From: Calditrichia bacterium | GTDB lineage: Bacteria; Calditrichota; Calditrichia; JAJRVZ01 | Direction: 5' to 3' | Length of the DNA: 17,754 bases | Assembly (NCBI GenBank): GCA_030634505.1 | Contig: DAOWAQ010000013.1 | Span: 1 to 17,754, forward strand | Part shown: positions 8,766 to 16,538 of the stretch, one piece after another | How the letters are laid out: every line of letters begins with the position of its first letter | Position numbering within the stretch: the stretch's first letter is position 1 | Notes under the pieces: generated by a model | What the model saw: the letters and a program-made list of their open reading frames with translations, nothing else | Databases searched by the model: none | What the model was told of the DNA's origin: nothing | Position numbers and translations under genes: made by a program

Positions 8766-8792
8766 GATAACCTATTACCGGTTACCATTTAC
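8758..8792 (-). repeat. Right heptamer array beside the four-helix gene
   Basis: Read on the minus strand, five seven-base units follow one another: GTAAATG, GTAACCG, GTAATAG, GTTATCA, GTAAATA. They resemble the left array (consensus about GTAATCG) but point the opposite way, forming an imperfect terminal inverted repeat around the four-helix gene. The array also supplies the last five codons and the stop of the TPR gene. Confidence 0.65.
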
Positions 8793-10310
8793 ATCAATAG
8801 CCTGCATTGCTCTGTTTATTCTAATCAACAAATCCATATCATCTGTATCTCCAGCAAGATCGTATTCTTCCAAAGCTTTTTCTATATCACCCGTATCTCT
8901 GTAACAGTTTCCCAATAGGTAATGTGCCCAAAAAAGAAAGTTTTCGTCATCAGAAGTTTCATCTATTACTTGACGAAGATAGGTTATAGCTTCTTCAAAT
9001 TCCTCTAAATCACATTTTATTTTACCAATTTGATATTTAATTAAAGGTATTTTTTTTAGTAAATACGGATTCGGATTTAATAAAATTTCTGCATGCAGAT
9101 TTTGAAATGATTCCAGAGCACTTTCATATTTCCCACAATCACTATTATTTCTATTTCGAATAATTGTGATGTCTATTTCTTGTAGTGGTTCATTTAAATT
9201 TTTCTGAGAAAGATTGTATGCTCTTTCATTATCATCTTCTTCAACCCTATTGTAATAATACTCTGCCCTGTCTCGTTTTCCAATTATTTCATAACACATT
9301 CCCAATTTATAAACCGCCCAGGGATAGGTCCAACGCCTGCTCCCTACATCAGATGTGTCGCTTTCAACCGAAACAGTGTATGAACCAATCGCAGTATAAA
9401 AATCATTTAATTTGAATTGTACATCACCCATCTGGTAATGAAGGCTGGTAATTGGTAAACGATTCTTTGCATTTCCACTGTTTAGAATTTTAAAAAATGT
9501 TTGTAATGCTAATTCACATTTTCCCATATAAGAGTAACAACGACCTAAATGTATCAACGCCCCACAATTATCCGGGTATTTTTCTAAAAGTTTATTAAAT
9601 ATTTTCTCTGCTTTTTCATATTCTCTTTCACGATATGTATAAATCGCTCCCAGAAAAAACAATGCCTCTGATTTGGTATAGATTCCTTTTTCTGCTGCTA
9701 AATTTAACTCGGCAATTCCCCGATCTTTATCTCCTTTTACTCCCAGAATAAATGATAAAATTTTTACAAACCTGGGAAGAACATCAGCAAGATAATGATA
9801 GATGCCCAATCCCAGGTAAGCGTCATAATATGTGGAATCGTTCTCTACAACCTCTTCTAAATAATTTTTGCCCTTCTGACCATACCAATAAGCTTTAAGA
9901 TAACTCTGTGTCAAGCCGTAATATCTGCCAAGTGTTCCATAAGCTCCACCTTGGTAAAACAATGCGTCGATATCATTCTCATTTTCATCTAATCGACTTT
10001 CAGCAACTTCAACAGCTTTAAATGACCATTCTTTTAATGTGTCCCCTATAGCTTCATTGTGCATGTCCGTCGAAAATATCCAGAAATATGCTGCTGATTT
10101 TAGAAAATAGCCTCTGGGGTTTTCGGGCTCTTTATTAATTATTTCATCAAAAATTTTTATTGCTTCTTCATATTGCAAGTTACTTGCAAAATCGATCCCT
10201 TTTAAAATTAATTGATGTGTTGAATCAGATTGTGCTTGGATTTCAAAGCATTTAATAAATATTAAAAATATGATTAAACACTTTGGCATCTTAAATATTT
10301 GATATCCCAT
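8775..10310 (-). CDS. Exported tetratricopeptide-repeat protein in the efflux cluster
   Basis: This 511-residue protein starts with a hydrophobic signal peptide (about 8-27, ending IQAQ), so it should work in the periplasm or be membrane-attached. The rest is helical repeats of TPR type. Examples are the repeat around 35-70 (EEAIKIFDEIINKEPENPRG), a long central section with YYDAYLGLGIYHY, then clear units with EYEKAEKIFNKLLEKYPDN, a later IGKRDRAEYYYNRV, and FEEAITYLRQVIDE near the end. TPR arrays are protein-binding scaffolds; no catalytic motif is visible. It sits between the adaptor and the four-helix gene on the same strand, which suggests co-transcription with the pump but not a proven role in it. 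Start choice is uncertain: neither the first ATG nor Met8 (10287-10289) has a good ribosome binding site. Its last codons (DVNGNR, then stop) fall inside the heptamer array, so the original C-terminus may have been altered. Confidence 0.82.
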   Translation of the reverse strand: MGYQIFKMPKCLIIFLIFIKCFEIQAQSDSTHQLILKGIDFASNLQYEEAIKIFDEIINKEPENPRGYFLKSAAYFWIFSTDMHNEAIGDTLKEWSFKAVEVAESRLDENENDIDALFYQGGAYGTLGRYYGLTQSYLKAYWYGQKGKNYLEEVVENDSTYYDAYLGLGIYHYLADVLPRFVKILSFILGVKGDKDRGIAELNLAAEKGIYTKSEALFFLGAIYTYREREYEKAEKIFNKLLEKYPDNCGALIHLGRCYSYMGKCELALQTFFKILNSGNAKNRLPITSLHYQMGDVQFKLNDFYTAIGSYTVSVESDTSDVGSRRWTYPWAVYKLGMCYEIIGKRDRAEYYYNRVEEDDNERAYNLSQKNLNEPLQEIDITIIRNRNNSDCGKYESALESFQNLHAEILLNPNPYLLKKIPLIKYQIGKIKCDLEEFEEAITYLRQVIDETSDDENFLFWAHYLLGNCYRDTGDIEKALEEYDLAGDTDDMDLLIRINRAMQAIDVNGNR

Positions 10311-10386
10311 TGAATTATAGTTCTGTTTAATATGAAATAATTAGTTTAGTCATATTATTGGTATTCCCGGTCAAATTGATTATTGA

Positions 10387-11508
10387 CTATTTATTATTAA
10401 TAGTTTCTATCCAAACTTTAGTTTCAATACCAAGGTTTTTCATTCCTACAACAACAATGGTGTCACCTTCTGCCAATCCCTTTTCAATGACCGCATTTGA
10501 ACCATATGAATCGCCTGTTGTTACGGGAACTAATTTGGCAATATTTTTTACGATTTTATAAATATATTTTTCACCATTTTTGGTTATTAATGCGTGATTC
10601 GGTATAATCAGTTGTTTATCCTTGCTTTTCAAAACCAGATTTACTTTTGATGACATCCCGGCTTTGATTATTTTGTCCACCGTATTTTTTACATGTATTT
10701 CTGTCATAAAAGCGCCGGTAGTTTCGTCTGCCTGCGGAGAAATATATTTCACAAATCCCAGATAAATTTTGTTTTTTAAAGCAGTAATCGTAACCTCAGC
10801 TTCACCACCAATTTCGATATTACTTATGAAAGACTGTGGAACCCCAACTTCTAATTTTAATACAGTCAAGTCTACAACACGATATACAGTCATTGAAGGA
10901 TTAACCATGCTGCCTAATTCTACAAATTTGCGTGCCACAACACCTTTTATAGGGGAAACAAGTCGAGTATCCTGAAACTGCTTTTGCATAAAGTTTTGAT
11001 TTGCAAGCGCAGCCAGATGGTTTGCTTCTGCTGTTTTAACAGTTAATTCCGAATTATTGTATTCAAGTTGTGAAATATCACTATTTTCAAATAATTGTTT
11101 GTCACTTTTTAAATTTAGTTCGGCAATCTTAAGATTATTTTTTGTTGTTAACACCTGAGCTTTCGCCTGCTCATAATTACTCTTTGCGACAACATCATCG
11201 ATAATGGCAAGTATTTCATTTTTACTAACCGAACTACCGAGTTCTTTATTTATTTTTATCACTTTTCCCGTCGCTTCAGACACAATATCAACAGAATGCA
11301 AAGGTTTTAAGATCGCTGTAAATGGTAGTTTTTCTTCAACTTTGTCTTTCTTTACAACATAAGCCTCAACAGGAATTGTATTTGTTTCTTCTTCATTTAA
11401 ACTAGTTTCAGCTACTGTTTCTTCAGCAACAGATGCATCAGTTTGAGAATCATTTTGCGCACACGAAGATAAAAACAACATAATAATCATACTTAGTAAA
11501 ATTTTCAT
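10387..11508 (-). CDS. Periplasmic adaptor lipoprotein of the RND efflux system (membrane fusion protein)
   Basis: The 373-residue protein has a lipoprotein signal peptide with lipobox LSSC and lipidated Cys16, followed by an acidic, flexible linker (about 20-45). The domain order is that of RND adaptors: first half of a lipoyl-like domain (about 70-105, SEATGKVIKINKELGSSV), alpha-helical hairpin (about 106-180), second lipoyl half (TRLVSPIKGVVARKFVELGS, 181-200), beta-barrel (about 213-295) and membrane-proximal domain to the end. It should link the inner-membrane pump to the TolC-like channel. GGAG lies six bases before the ATG. The gene is 53 bases downstream of the channel gene and 76 bases upstream of the TPR gene, consistent with one transcript. 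Confidence 0.92.
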   Translation of the reverse strand: MKILLSMIIMLFLSSCAQNDSQTDASVAEETVAETSLNEEETNTIPVEAYVVKKDKVEEKLPFTAILKPLHSVDIVSEATGKVIKINKELGSSVSKNEILAIIDDVVAKSNYEQAKAQVLTTKNNLKIAELNLKSDKQLFENSDISQLEYNNSELTVKTAEANHLAALANQNFMQKQFQDTRLVSPIKGVVARKFVELGSMVNPSMTVYRVVDLTVLKLEVGVPQSFISNIEIGGEAEVTITALKNKIYLGFVKYISPQADETTGAFMTEIHVKNTVDKIIKAGMSSKVNLVLKSKDKQLIIPNHALITKNGEKYIYKIVKNIAKLVPVTTGDSYGSNAVIEKGLAEGDTIVVVGMKNLGIETKVWIETINNK

Positions 11509-11561
11509 TTTATTCTCCAGTTCTCATTTGATATTCAATTTAATCCAAAGTTGACTGTATT

Positions 11562-12956
11562 CTAAAAATCTTTAATAATATTATCCAATTTGCCTAAAAG
11601 GTAGTATAGTTCAACCATGGCAGAAATAAAATCATAATGCGTATTTATATTTTCCAATTTTGAATTCTGCAGATTTAACTTTGCATCAATAAAATCCAGG
11701 TTCGATACCAATCCCTTTTCTTTTTGCTGTTCAATAATACTATAATTTTTTTCATTAAAACTTACATTGGTTTCGTTTAATTCTTTTTGAGTTTTTAGAT
11801 TAATAATTTTATTTACAGTCTCAATTAAAATAAGCCTTGTGTTTTGCAATTGGTCATAAAAATTTTCCTGGCTGGATTTATATTCATAATAAGATGATTT
11901 TACTGATGTAAAATTCTGAAAACTTGTAAATAAAGGCATACTTAAACTAACCACTAAAGTTTTTGGAGAATAAGAATCCGGCTCGATAGTATTATTCTCT
12001 TGCCAGGCATATGAATAATCTAAATTAATATTTGGCAAATATGATGAATAGGAATTGTGATATAAGTGTTTACTGACCTCCTCATTTGATTTCGCAGATG
12101 CTAGCGCAGCATTCACCTCCATTAATTCCTCATCATTTAATTGGATTAGCTTTAGAATCTGCTGATCATTCATTCCTGCCAGTTTCTCACTTTCTGATTT
12201 CAAAGTTTCAGGGATAAGATTTTCAATTTCTAATTCTTTTTGCATATCAATATTCACCAATCTTTTCAACATAGTGTGTGACGTTCGCAGTTGTGACTCA
12301 CTGTTTACCACAGTACTTTTTTGCTGCTGTAATTCTACCTTCCATCGCAGGACCTCTGATTTGGAATATCTTCCGGCGTTATATAAACGTTCAGCCTTTT
12401 CAAAATTTAATCGTGATAGATTTTGATACTCTTGTTGTAATATCAATACATCAGAAAGTTTTAACAAATTCAAGTAAGAACTTGTAACTAAATAGACCAT
12501 ATTTCTTTGTGTGGATTTATTCATTTGGATTGAGGCGTCTTCTGCTGCATTGGCTATATATAATCCATTTAAAATATTACCATTAAAAATTGGCATGGAC
12601 AAATCAATCGAAGTATAATAAGAATTTTGAAAGACTGTTTGGGGAATTTTAAATGGGGAATTGGGATCCTGAAAGTACCTGCTAAAATCACGTAAAGCAA
12701 AGGTACTGTCATCCATCCACATGTACTGTGAATTCAAACTTACTGTGGGAAAAAGCTGTGTCCAGGCGTGTTTCTTGTCCCAATTTGCTTTTTTCATAGC
12801 AAATTCACTGGCTTTTACCTGATTATTTTGAGAAAGGGCTCTCGATATTGCTTCCTCCATTGTGACATACACTTTATCCGTAGATAATAATTCTTGTGCT
12901 GATATTGAAGAAAACATTATAAATGTAATCAAAAGTGTGATTATTGTCTTAAACAT
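11562..12956 (-). CDS. TolC-family outer-membrane efflux channel
   Basis: The protein is 464 residues from the chosen start. It begins with a signal peptide (MFKTIITLLI... ending SISAQ) and then shows two homologous halves of long helices and strands typical of outer-membrane efflux proteins. The first half has EEAISRALSQNNQVKASE, SLNSQYMW and a coiled stretch NFEKAERLYNAGRYSKSEVLRW. The second has LPNINLDYSYAWQ and EKNYSIIEQQKEKGLVSNLDFIDA. It should form the outer-membrane exit duct of the pump encoded downstream. The frame extends three codons further to a GTG at 12963-12965. The ATG at 12954-12956 is preferred because AGGTGA (12962-12967) lies five bases upstream of it, while the GTG overlaps that site. 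It is the first gene of the efflux cluster; its promoter should lie in the AT-rich region to its right. Confidence 0.92.
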   Translation of the reverse strand: MFKTIITLLITFIMFSSISAQELLSTDKVYVTMEEAISRALSQNNQVKASEFAMKKANWDKKHAWTQLFPTVSLNSQYMWMDDSTFALRDFSRYFQDPNSPFKIPQTVFQNSYYTSIDLSMPIFNGNILNGLYIANAAEDASIQMNKSTQRNMVYLVTSSYLNLLKLSDVLILQQEYQNLSRLNFEKAERLYNAGRYSKSEVLRWKVELQQQKSTVVNSESQLRTSHTMLKRLVNIDMQKELEIENLIPETLKSESEKLAGMNDQQILKLIQLNDEELMEVNAALASAKSNEEVSKHLYHNSYSSYLPNINLDYSYAWQENNTIEPDSYSPKTLVVSLSMPLFTSFQNFTSVKSSYYEYKSSQENFYDQLQNTRLILIETVNKIINLKTQKELNETNVSFNEKNYSIIEQQKEKGLVSNLDFIDAKLNLQNSKLENINTHYDFISAMVELYYLLGKLDNIIKDF

Positions 12957-13489
12957 TCGTTTCACCTTTCAATACTTAATTTGCAGATGGTTAAATAATA
13001 AATTAATCCAGGTTTATAATAATTCCTGAACTTAAAACTTTATTGCCAAAAAATATCAGAATTATTTAATGGGTAAAATTAATATAAAAAATCTTTCATT
13101 CATAGTAAAAACTAATGGGAGGTATATTTTTGAAGATGAATGGTAAATTTAATCACCGAATTGAAACTGAAGAAATGCAATAACCAATCTAATTTTAATT
13201 TAATTAATTTTAATTTTTATTTTGATGATAAATTTAAATACGTGAATGGAAAGTTATATATATATTTTTTTTCTTTATAAAAAACTCATAAAGTTACTGA
13301 AACATATCTCAAATCTTATCTATCTTGCCAATTTTATCAGTGATAAAATCAGAATTGGCATCAACTCTTGCCTCAGAAATAGACATAATCTGATCAGAAG
13401 AAAATAACTGACCCAATATAAAAAAACAACTAAAAAGATTCTCAACATTTTGTTAAATAAATTATTTATAAAATTGTTAAATGAAACGT
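12957..13489. other. Gene-free AT-rich region upstream of the efflux cluster
   Basis: No convincing gene lies in these 533 bases. The part near 12970-13070 should hold the promoter of the tolC-like gene, but no -35/-10 pair stands out. The stretch 13190-13230 is low-complexity AATTTTAATT sequence. A hairpin lies at 13327-13359. A 25-codon minus-strand frame with ATG (13309-13386) overlaps that hairpin. It has no good ribosome binding site or recognisable similarity, so I do not call it a gene. Decay of sequence downstream of the broken kinase could explain part of the region. Confidence 0.5.
13327..13359. repeat. Hairpin-forming inverted repeat
   Basis: Outer arms GCCAATT (13327-13333) and AATTGGC (13353-13359) enclose an inner 17-base odd palindrome, TTTTATCA-G-TGATAAAA (13332-13348). 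The inner and outer arms cannot all pair at once without a four-base bulge. No T-run follows on either strand, so it is not a standard terminator. Confidence 0.5.
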
Positions 13490-14161
13490 TTAAAGATTAT
13501 AAGCTATGTTTTGTAATTCTGAACTTAGTTCATCAGCTTTAATCGGTTTAGACAAATAGCCATTCATAGGGGTTCTGATTTCATAGCTCATATTTGCTAA
13601 AAATTCACTTTTTGCCGCACTCGCTAATTCAGCCTGAATAGTCATTTTTTTAGCCAGGAGTGTTGTTTTTTCTAAATGTTCATTATTCTCTAACAGTTCT
13701 TTGTTTGCAAGTTCTAACTCATCTTTAGCCTTTCTAAGCGCTTCTTCAGCATTTTTTCTCCCCGATATATTTCTAAATATCCCATATACCCCTTTTTTAC
13801 CTTTACTAATCTGGATCGGAGCACCCAATATAGAAACGTAAATTTGATTTCCATTTTTATCCTGACGTAAAGATTTTGCGTTTAAATTTTTACCCTTTAT
13901 AATAAATTTTGAAAATGAGTCAGCTTCGGATGCCAAACTTGGTGGGACAATCAAATTATTTAATAATTTTCCTTTTGATTCTTCTAAAGTATAGTCAAAA
14001 AGTTTGGTAAATTCTACATTTATTCTGATAACTTTATCATTATTATCCAGGATTACTATTGCTTCCGGAGCGTTTTCAAATATTTGTTCCAGATATGCTT
14101 TTTGAAATTTCTGTTCTTTTTCTGTGGTTTTGCGTTGATTTAAATCTGTTAAAACAGCCAC
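13490..14161 (-). pseudogene. Remnant of a PAS-domain hybrid histidine kinase, internally deleted
   Basis: The 223-residue frame looks like pieces of a once larger hybrid kinase. Residues 1-16 (VLTDLNQRK) resemble the tail of a preceding PAS domain, and an in-frame TAA stands four codons before the GTG start, so the N-terminus is missing. A complete PAS domain follows (about 22-140, FENAPEAIVILDNNDKVIRIN to GIFRNISGRKNAEEA), then a coiled coil (about 141-183). The start of the dimerisation domain, KSEFLANMSYEIRTPMNG (184-201), carries Tyr193 (TAT) where the phospho-accepting His (CAT) belongs. The sequence then jumps straight to YLSKPIKADEL (202-212), which is the conserved Lys-Pro end of a receiver domain. 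The rest of the dimerisation domain, the ATPase domain and most of the receiver are absent. It cannot act as a kinase; a residual PAS-binding role cannot be excluded. Confidence 0.82.
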
Positions 14162-14271
14162 ACTTTCAGATTAGTTTTTATAAATTAAATTTTAGATATA
14201 GACATCTATTAAATTAATCAAATTGCAGTATAATATTATCTGTAACTTTATGAATATATTAATGTTATTTG

Positions 14272-14290
14272 CTTAAAAAGTAATTTTAAG
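14272..14290. repeat. Small inverted repeat between sufS and the kinase remnant
   Basis: CTTAAAA and TTTTAAG are perfect seven-base arms around a five-base loop, 66 bases downstream of the sufS stop. They could end the SUF transcript, but the stem is purely weak pairs apart from the outer G-C and no T-run follows. Confidence 0.25.
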
Positions 14291-14355
14291 TAAGAAATTG
14301 AAATTGGTGAAAAATAAGCAGGTTAAAATATGTCTAAAAATAATAATTTATGTAT

Positions 14356-15624
14356 TTAGTAATTAAAAAAATTAATTGCATTTTCCAATTCATCTATAAA
14401 TGTATCAATTTCTTGTTTGGTATTATAAAAATAAAAACTAATCCTCGTTGTTGCAGCGATATTTAATTTTCGCATTATAGGTTGTGCACAATGATGTCCT
14501 GCTCGTACAGCAATTCCTTGCTGATCTAAGAAATGAGATAAATCATGAGGATGAATGTCACCAATATTAAATGAAATTATACCTCCCCTTTCAGGTGCTT
14601 CGCCATAAATTTTAAGGTTTTTTATTGAACTCATTTTCTCTAAAGCATAGGTTGTTAATTCCTGCTCATACAGCGCAATATTGGTCATCCCTATATCATT
14701 CAAATAATCAATTGCTGCACCTAAACCAATTGCACCGGCTATATTTGGTGTGCCGGCTTCAAATTTGTGCGGTATCTCATTCCATGTTGAATTTTCTAAC
14801 CAGACTGAACTAATCATTTCCCCACCGCCCTGATAAGGATTCATATTTTGCAATCTCTGTGTTTTACCATAAAGCACACCTATACCTGTAGGTCCAATCA
14901 TCTTGTGTCCGGAAAAAGCAAGAAAATCACAATCCAGAAATTCCACGTCTACCGGTAAATGCGGAACACTTTGTGCAGCATCCAGTAAAACAGGCACACC
15001 ACGATCATGAGAGATTCTGATTATTTTCTTAATCGGATTAATTGTTCCGAAAACATTTGACATGTGTGTAATTGCCACCAATTTTGTTCGGCCGGAAATT
15101 AACTGTTCGAATACTGGAAAATCGATAGTCCCATCATCTTTAAACGGAATGAATTTTAATTTTGCTCCAACCTCTTGTGCTAAAATTTGCCATGGAACAA
15201 GATTGCTGTGATGTTCCATTTCACTTAAAATAATTTCATCATCAGCCGTTACAAATTTCCTTCCCCATGCAGAAGCAACCAAATTAATCGATTCTGAAGT
15301 TCCCCGAGTAAATATTATTTGTTTTTCAGTAGATGCATTAATAAAGTTTGCTATTTTTTTCCTGGAATCCTCAAATGCGGCTGTTGCTTTTTCCGATAGA
15401 GCATGTATTCCACGATGAACATTAGCATTGGAGTGTAGATAATAATCACTAATGGCATTAATAACCTGTAAAGGTTTTTGGGTGGAAGCTCCATTGTCAA
15501 AGTAGATTAAAGGTTTTCCATGGACAATTTCATTCAAGATTGGAAAATCTTTTCTATAGTCATCAGGATTTAAAAATTCTGATTTTTTTTTAGGTTCTTT
15601 TTTTACTGCCGTCATCGTATCCAT
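14356..15624 (-). CDS. sufS: Cysteine desulfurase SufS
   Basis: This 422-residue PLP enzyme removes sulfur from cysteine and passes it on as a persulfide for iron-sulfur cluster assembly. Class II desulfurase landmarks are present: IYFDNGASTQKP (40-51), RGIHALSEKA (71-80), FTRGTSESINL (105-115), EHHSN (137-141), the PLP lysine Lys241 in FSGHK, and the persulfide-carrying Cys379 in RAGHHCAQP (374-382). The length fits the family, with a Lys-rich N-terminal extension of about 18 residues. The ATG at 15622-15624 follows AAAGGA. It is the last gene of the SUF operon, 40 bases after the DUF59 gene. The SufU gene two places upstream is its expected sulfur acceptor. Confidence 0.96.
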   Translation of the reverse strand: MDTMTAVKKEPKKKSEFLNPDDYRKDFPILNEIVHGKPLIYFDNGASTQKPLQVINAISDYYLHSNANVHRGIHALSEKATAAFEDSRKKIANFINASTEKQIIFTRGTSESINLVASAWGRKFVTADDEIILSEMEHHSNLVPWQILAQEVGAKLKFIPFKDDGTIDFPVFEQLISGRTKLVAITHMSNVFGTINPIKKIIRISHDRGVPVLLDAAQSVPHLPVDVEFLDCDFLAFSGHKMIGPTGIGVLYGKTQRLQNMNPYQGGGEMISSVWLENSTWNEIPHKFEAGTPNIAGAIGLGAAIDYLNDIGMTNIALYEQELTTYALEKMSSIKNLKIYGEAPERGGIISFNIGDIHPHDLSHFLDQQGIAVRAGHHCAQPIMRKLNIAATTRISFYFYNTKQEIDTFIDELENAINFFNY

Positions 15625-15664
15625 TAAGTGATCCTTTTAAAAATATTTTTTGTTTTTTTACTGC

Positions 15665-15982
15665 CTACAGCATACCCAGTTGCAATTTCGCGGCTTCCGT
15701 CATCATGTTGGGATTCCATGTGGGTTCCCAAACAATCTCTACTTGTGCACTTCGCACACCGTGAATTTTATTAACTTTCCTTTCCACTTCGGGTGGCAAC
15801 GATTCTGCCTCAGGACAATTGGGAGTAGTAAGGGTCATCTTTATACTCACATCATTGTCTTCTGATATATTTATATCATATATCAAACCTAAATCAAAGA
15901 TACTTACCGGAATTTCAGGATCATAAATTGCTCTCAAAACATCTTCAATTTTTTGTTGATTAATTTCAGTTACATCGATCAT
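15665..15982 (-). CDS. sufT: DUF59/MIP18-family iron-sulfur assembly factor (SufT-like)
   Basis: The 105-residue protein shows the family core DPEIPVSIFDLGLIYDI (21-37), the conserved segment MTLTTPNCPEAESLP (49-63) with reactive Cys56, and the C-terminal WEPTWNPNMMTEAAKLQLGM. SufT-type proteins help mature iron-sulfur proteins; PaaD of phenylacetate degradation is a relative, but the SUF context argues for SufT. The ATG at 15980-15982 has AGGAG six bases upstream. Gaps of 40 and 38 bases to its neighbours support co-transcription. Confidence 0.9.
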   Translation of the reverse strand: MIDVTEINQQKIEDVLRAIYDPEIPVSIFDLGLIYDINISEDNDVSIKMTLTTPNCPEAESLPPEVERKVNKIHGVRSAQVEIVWEPTWNPNMMTEAAKLQLGML

Positions 15983-16020
15983 TTAGAACTCCTAATAATA
16001 TTTAGCAAGAAAATACATTT

Positions 16021-16473
16021 TTATTCAGTTGAGATTTCAACATTTTCATTTTTTATACCCTGGTGCATTGCATGCCAGGCTAAACTTGCACATTTTACAC
16101 GAGACGGGAATTCAGCTACACCTGCGAAAGCACCTAATTTACCTAAATCGATTATTGCATCATCAAAATTAATCTTGCCTGTTACAACATCATGAAAATT
16201 GTTAAATAATTCCTCAGCTTCTTTAACAGATTTTCCTTTCAAAATTGTCGTCATTACTGAACCAGATGCCTTTGAAATTGCACAACCTGATCCATCAAAA
16301 CAAATATCTTTAATAATATCATTTTCTATTAATAAATAAATTGTATAATGATCACCACAAAGAGGGTTTTTTCCATCGATAACCCTTGTAGCATTTTCAA
16401 GTTTGTGAAAATTTTGCGGATTTTTATTATGATCCATTATAATATCTTGGTACAATTCTCGTAAATCACTCAT
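16021..16473 (-). CDS. sufU: SufU, IscU-like sulfur-relay protein
   Basis: The 150-residue protein has the three conserved cysteines and the aspartate of the NifU-N/IscU fold: Cys39 and Asp41 in NPLCGD, Cys64 in GSGCAISKAS and Cys128 in RVKCASLAWHA. The insert between the second and third cysteines (about 95-122, with DLGKLGAFAGV) marks the SufU branch rather than scaffold IscU. In studied SufU proteins these residues bind zinc and accept persulfide sulfur from SufS by ligand swapping, replacing SufE. It is a cytoplasmic protein. The ribosome binding site is weak (GAAAG). It lies between sufD and the DUF59 gene in the SUF operon. Confidence 0.94.
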   Translation of the reverse strand: MSDLRELYQDIIMDHNKNPQNFHKLENATRVIDGKNPLCGDHYTIYLLIENDIIKDICFDGSGCAISKASGSVMTTILKGKSVKEAEELFNNFHDVVTGKINFDDAIIDLGKLGAFAGVAEFPSRVKCASLAWHAMHQGIKNENVEISTE

Positions 16474-16538
16474 CTACTTTATACTTTCAATTTTTGATAT
16501 ATTAAGTTATGTTAATTAACTAAATAATTTAATCAAAA

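Noticed and set aside
8263..8792. CRISPR array
   Set aside because: The heptamers are contiguous and degenerate, with no spacers and no cas genes nearby.
12957..12965. GTG start for the TolC-like gene
   Set aside because: It overlaps the AGGTGA ribosome binding site; the ATG three codons downstream has correct spacing.
13490..14161. Functional histidine kinase
   Set aside because: The phospho-accepting His is Tyr, and there are no ATP-binding N, G1 or G2 boxes in this frame.
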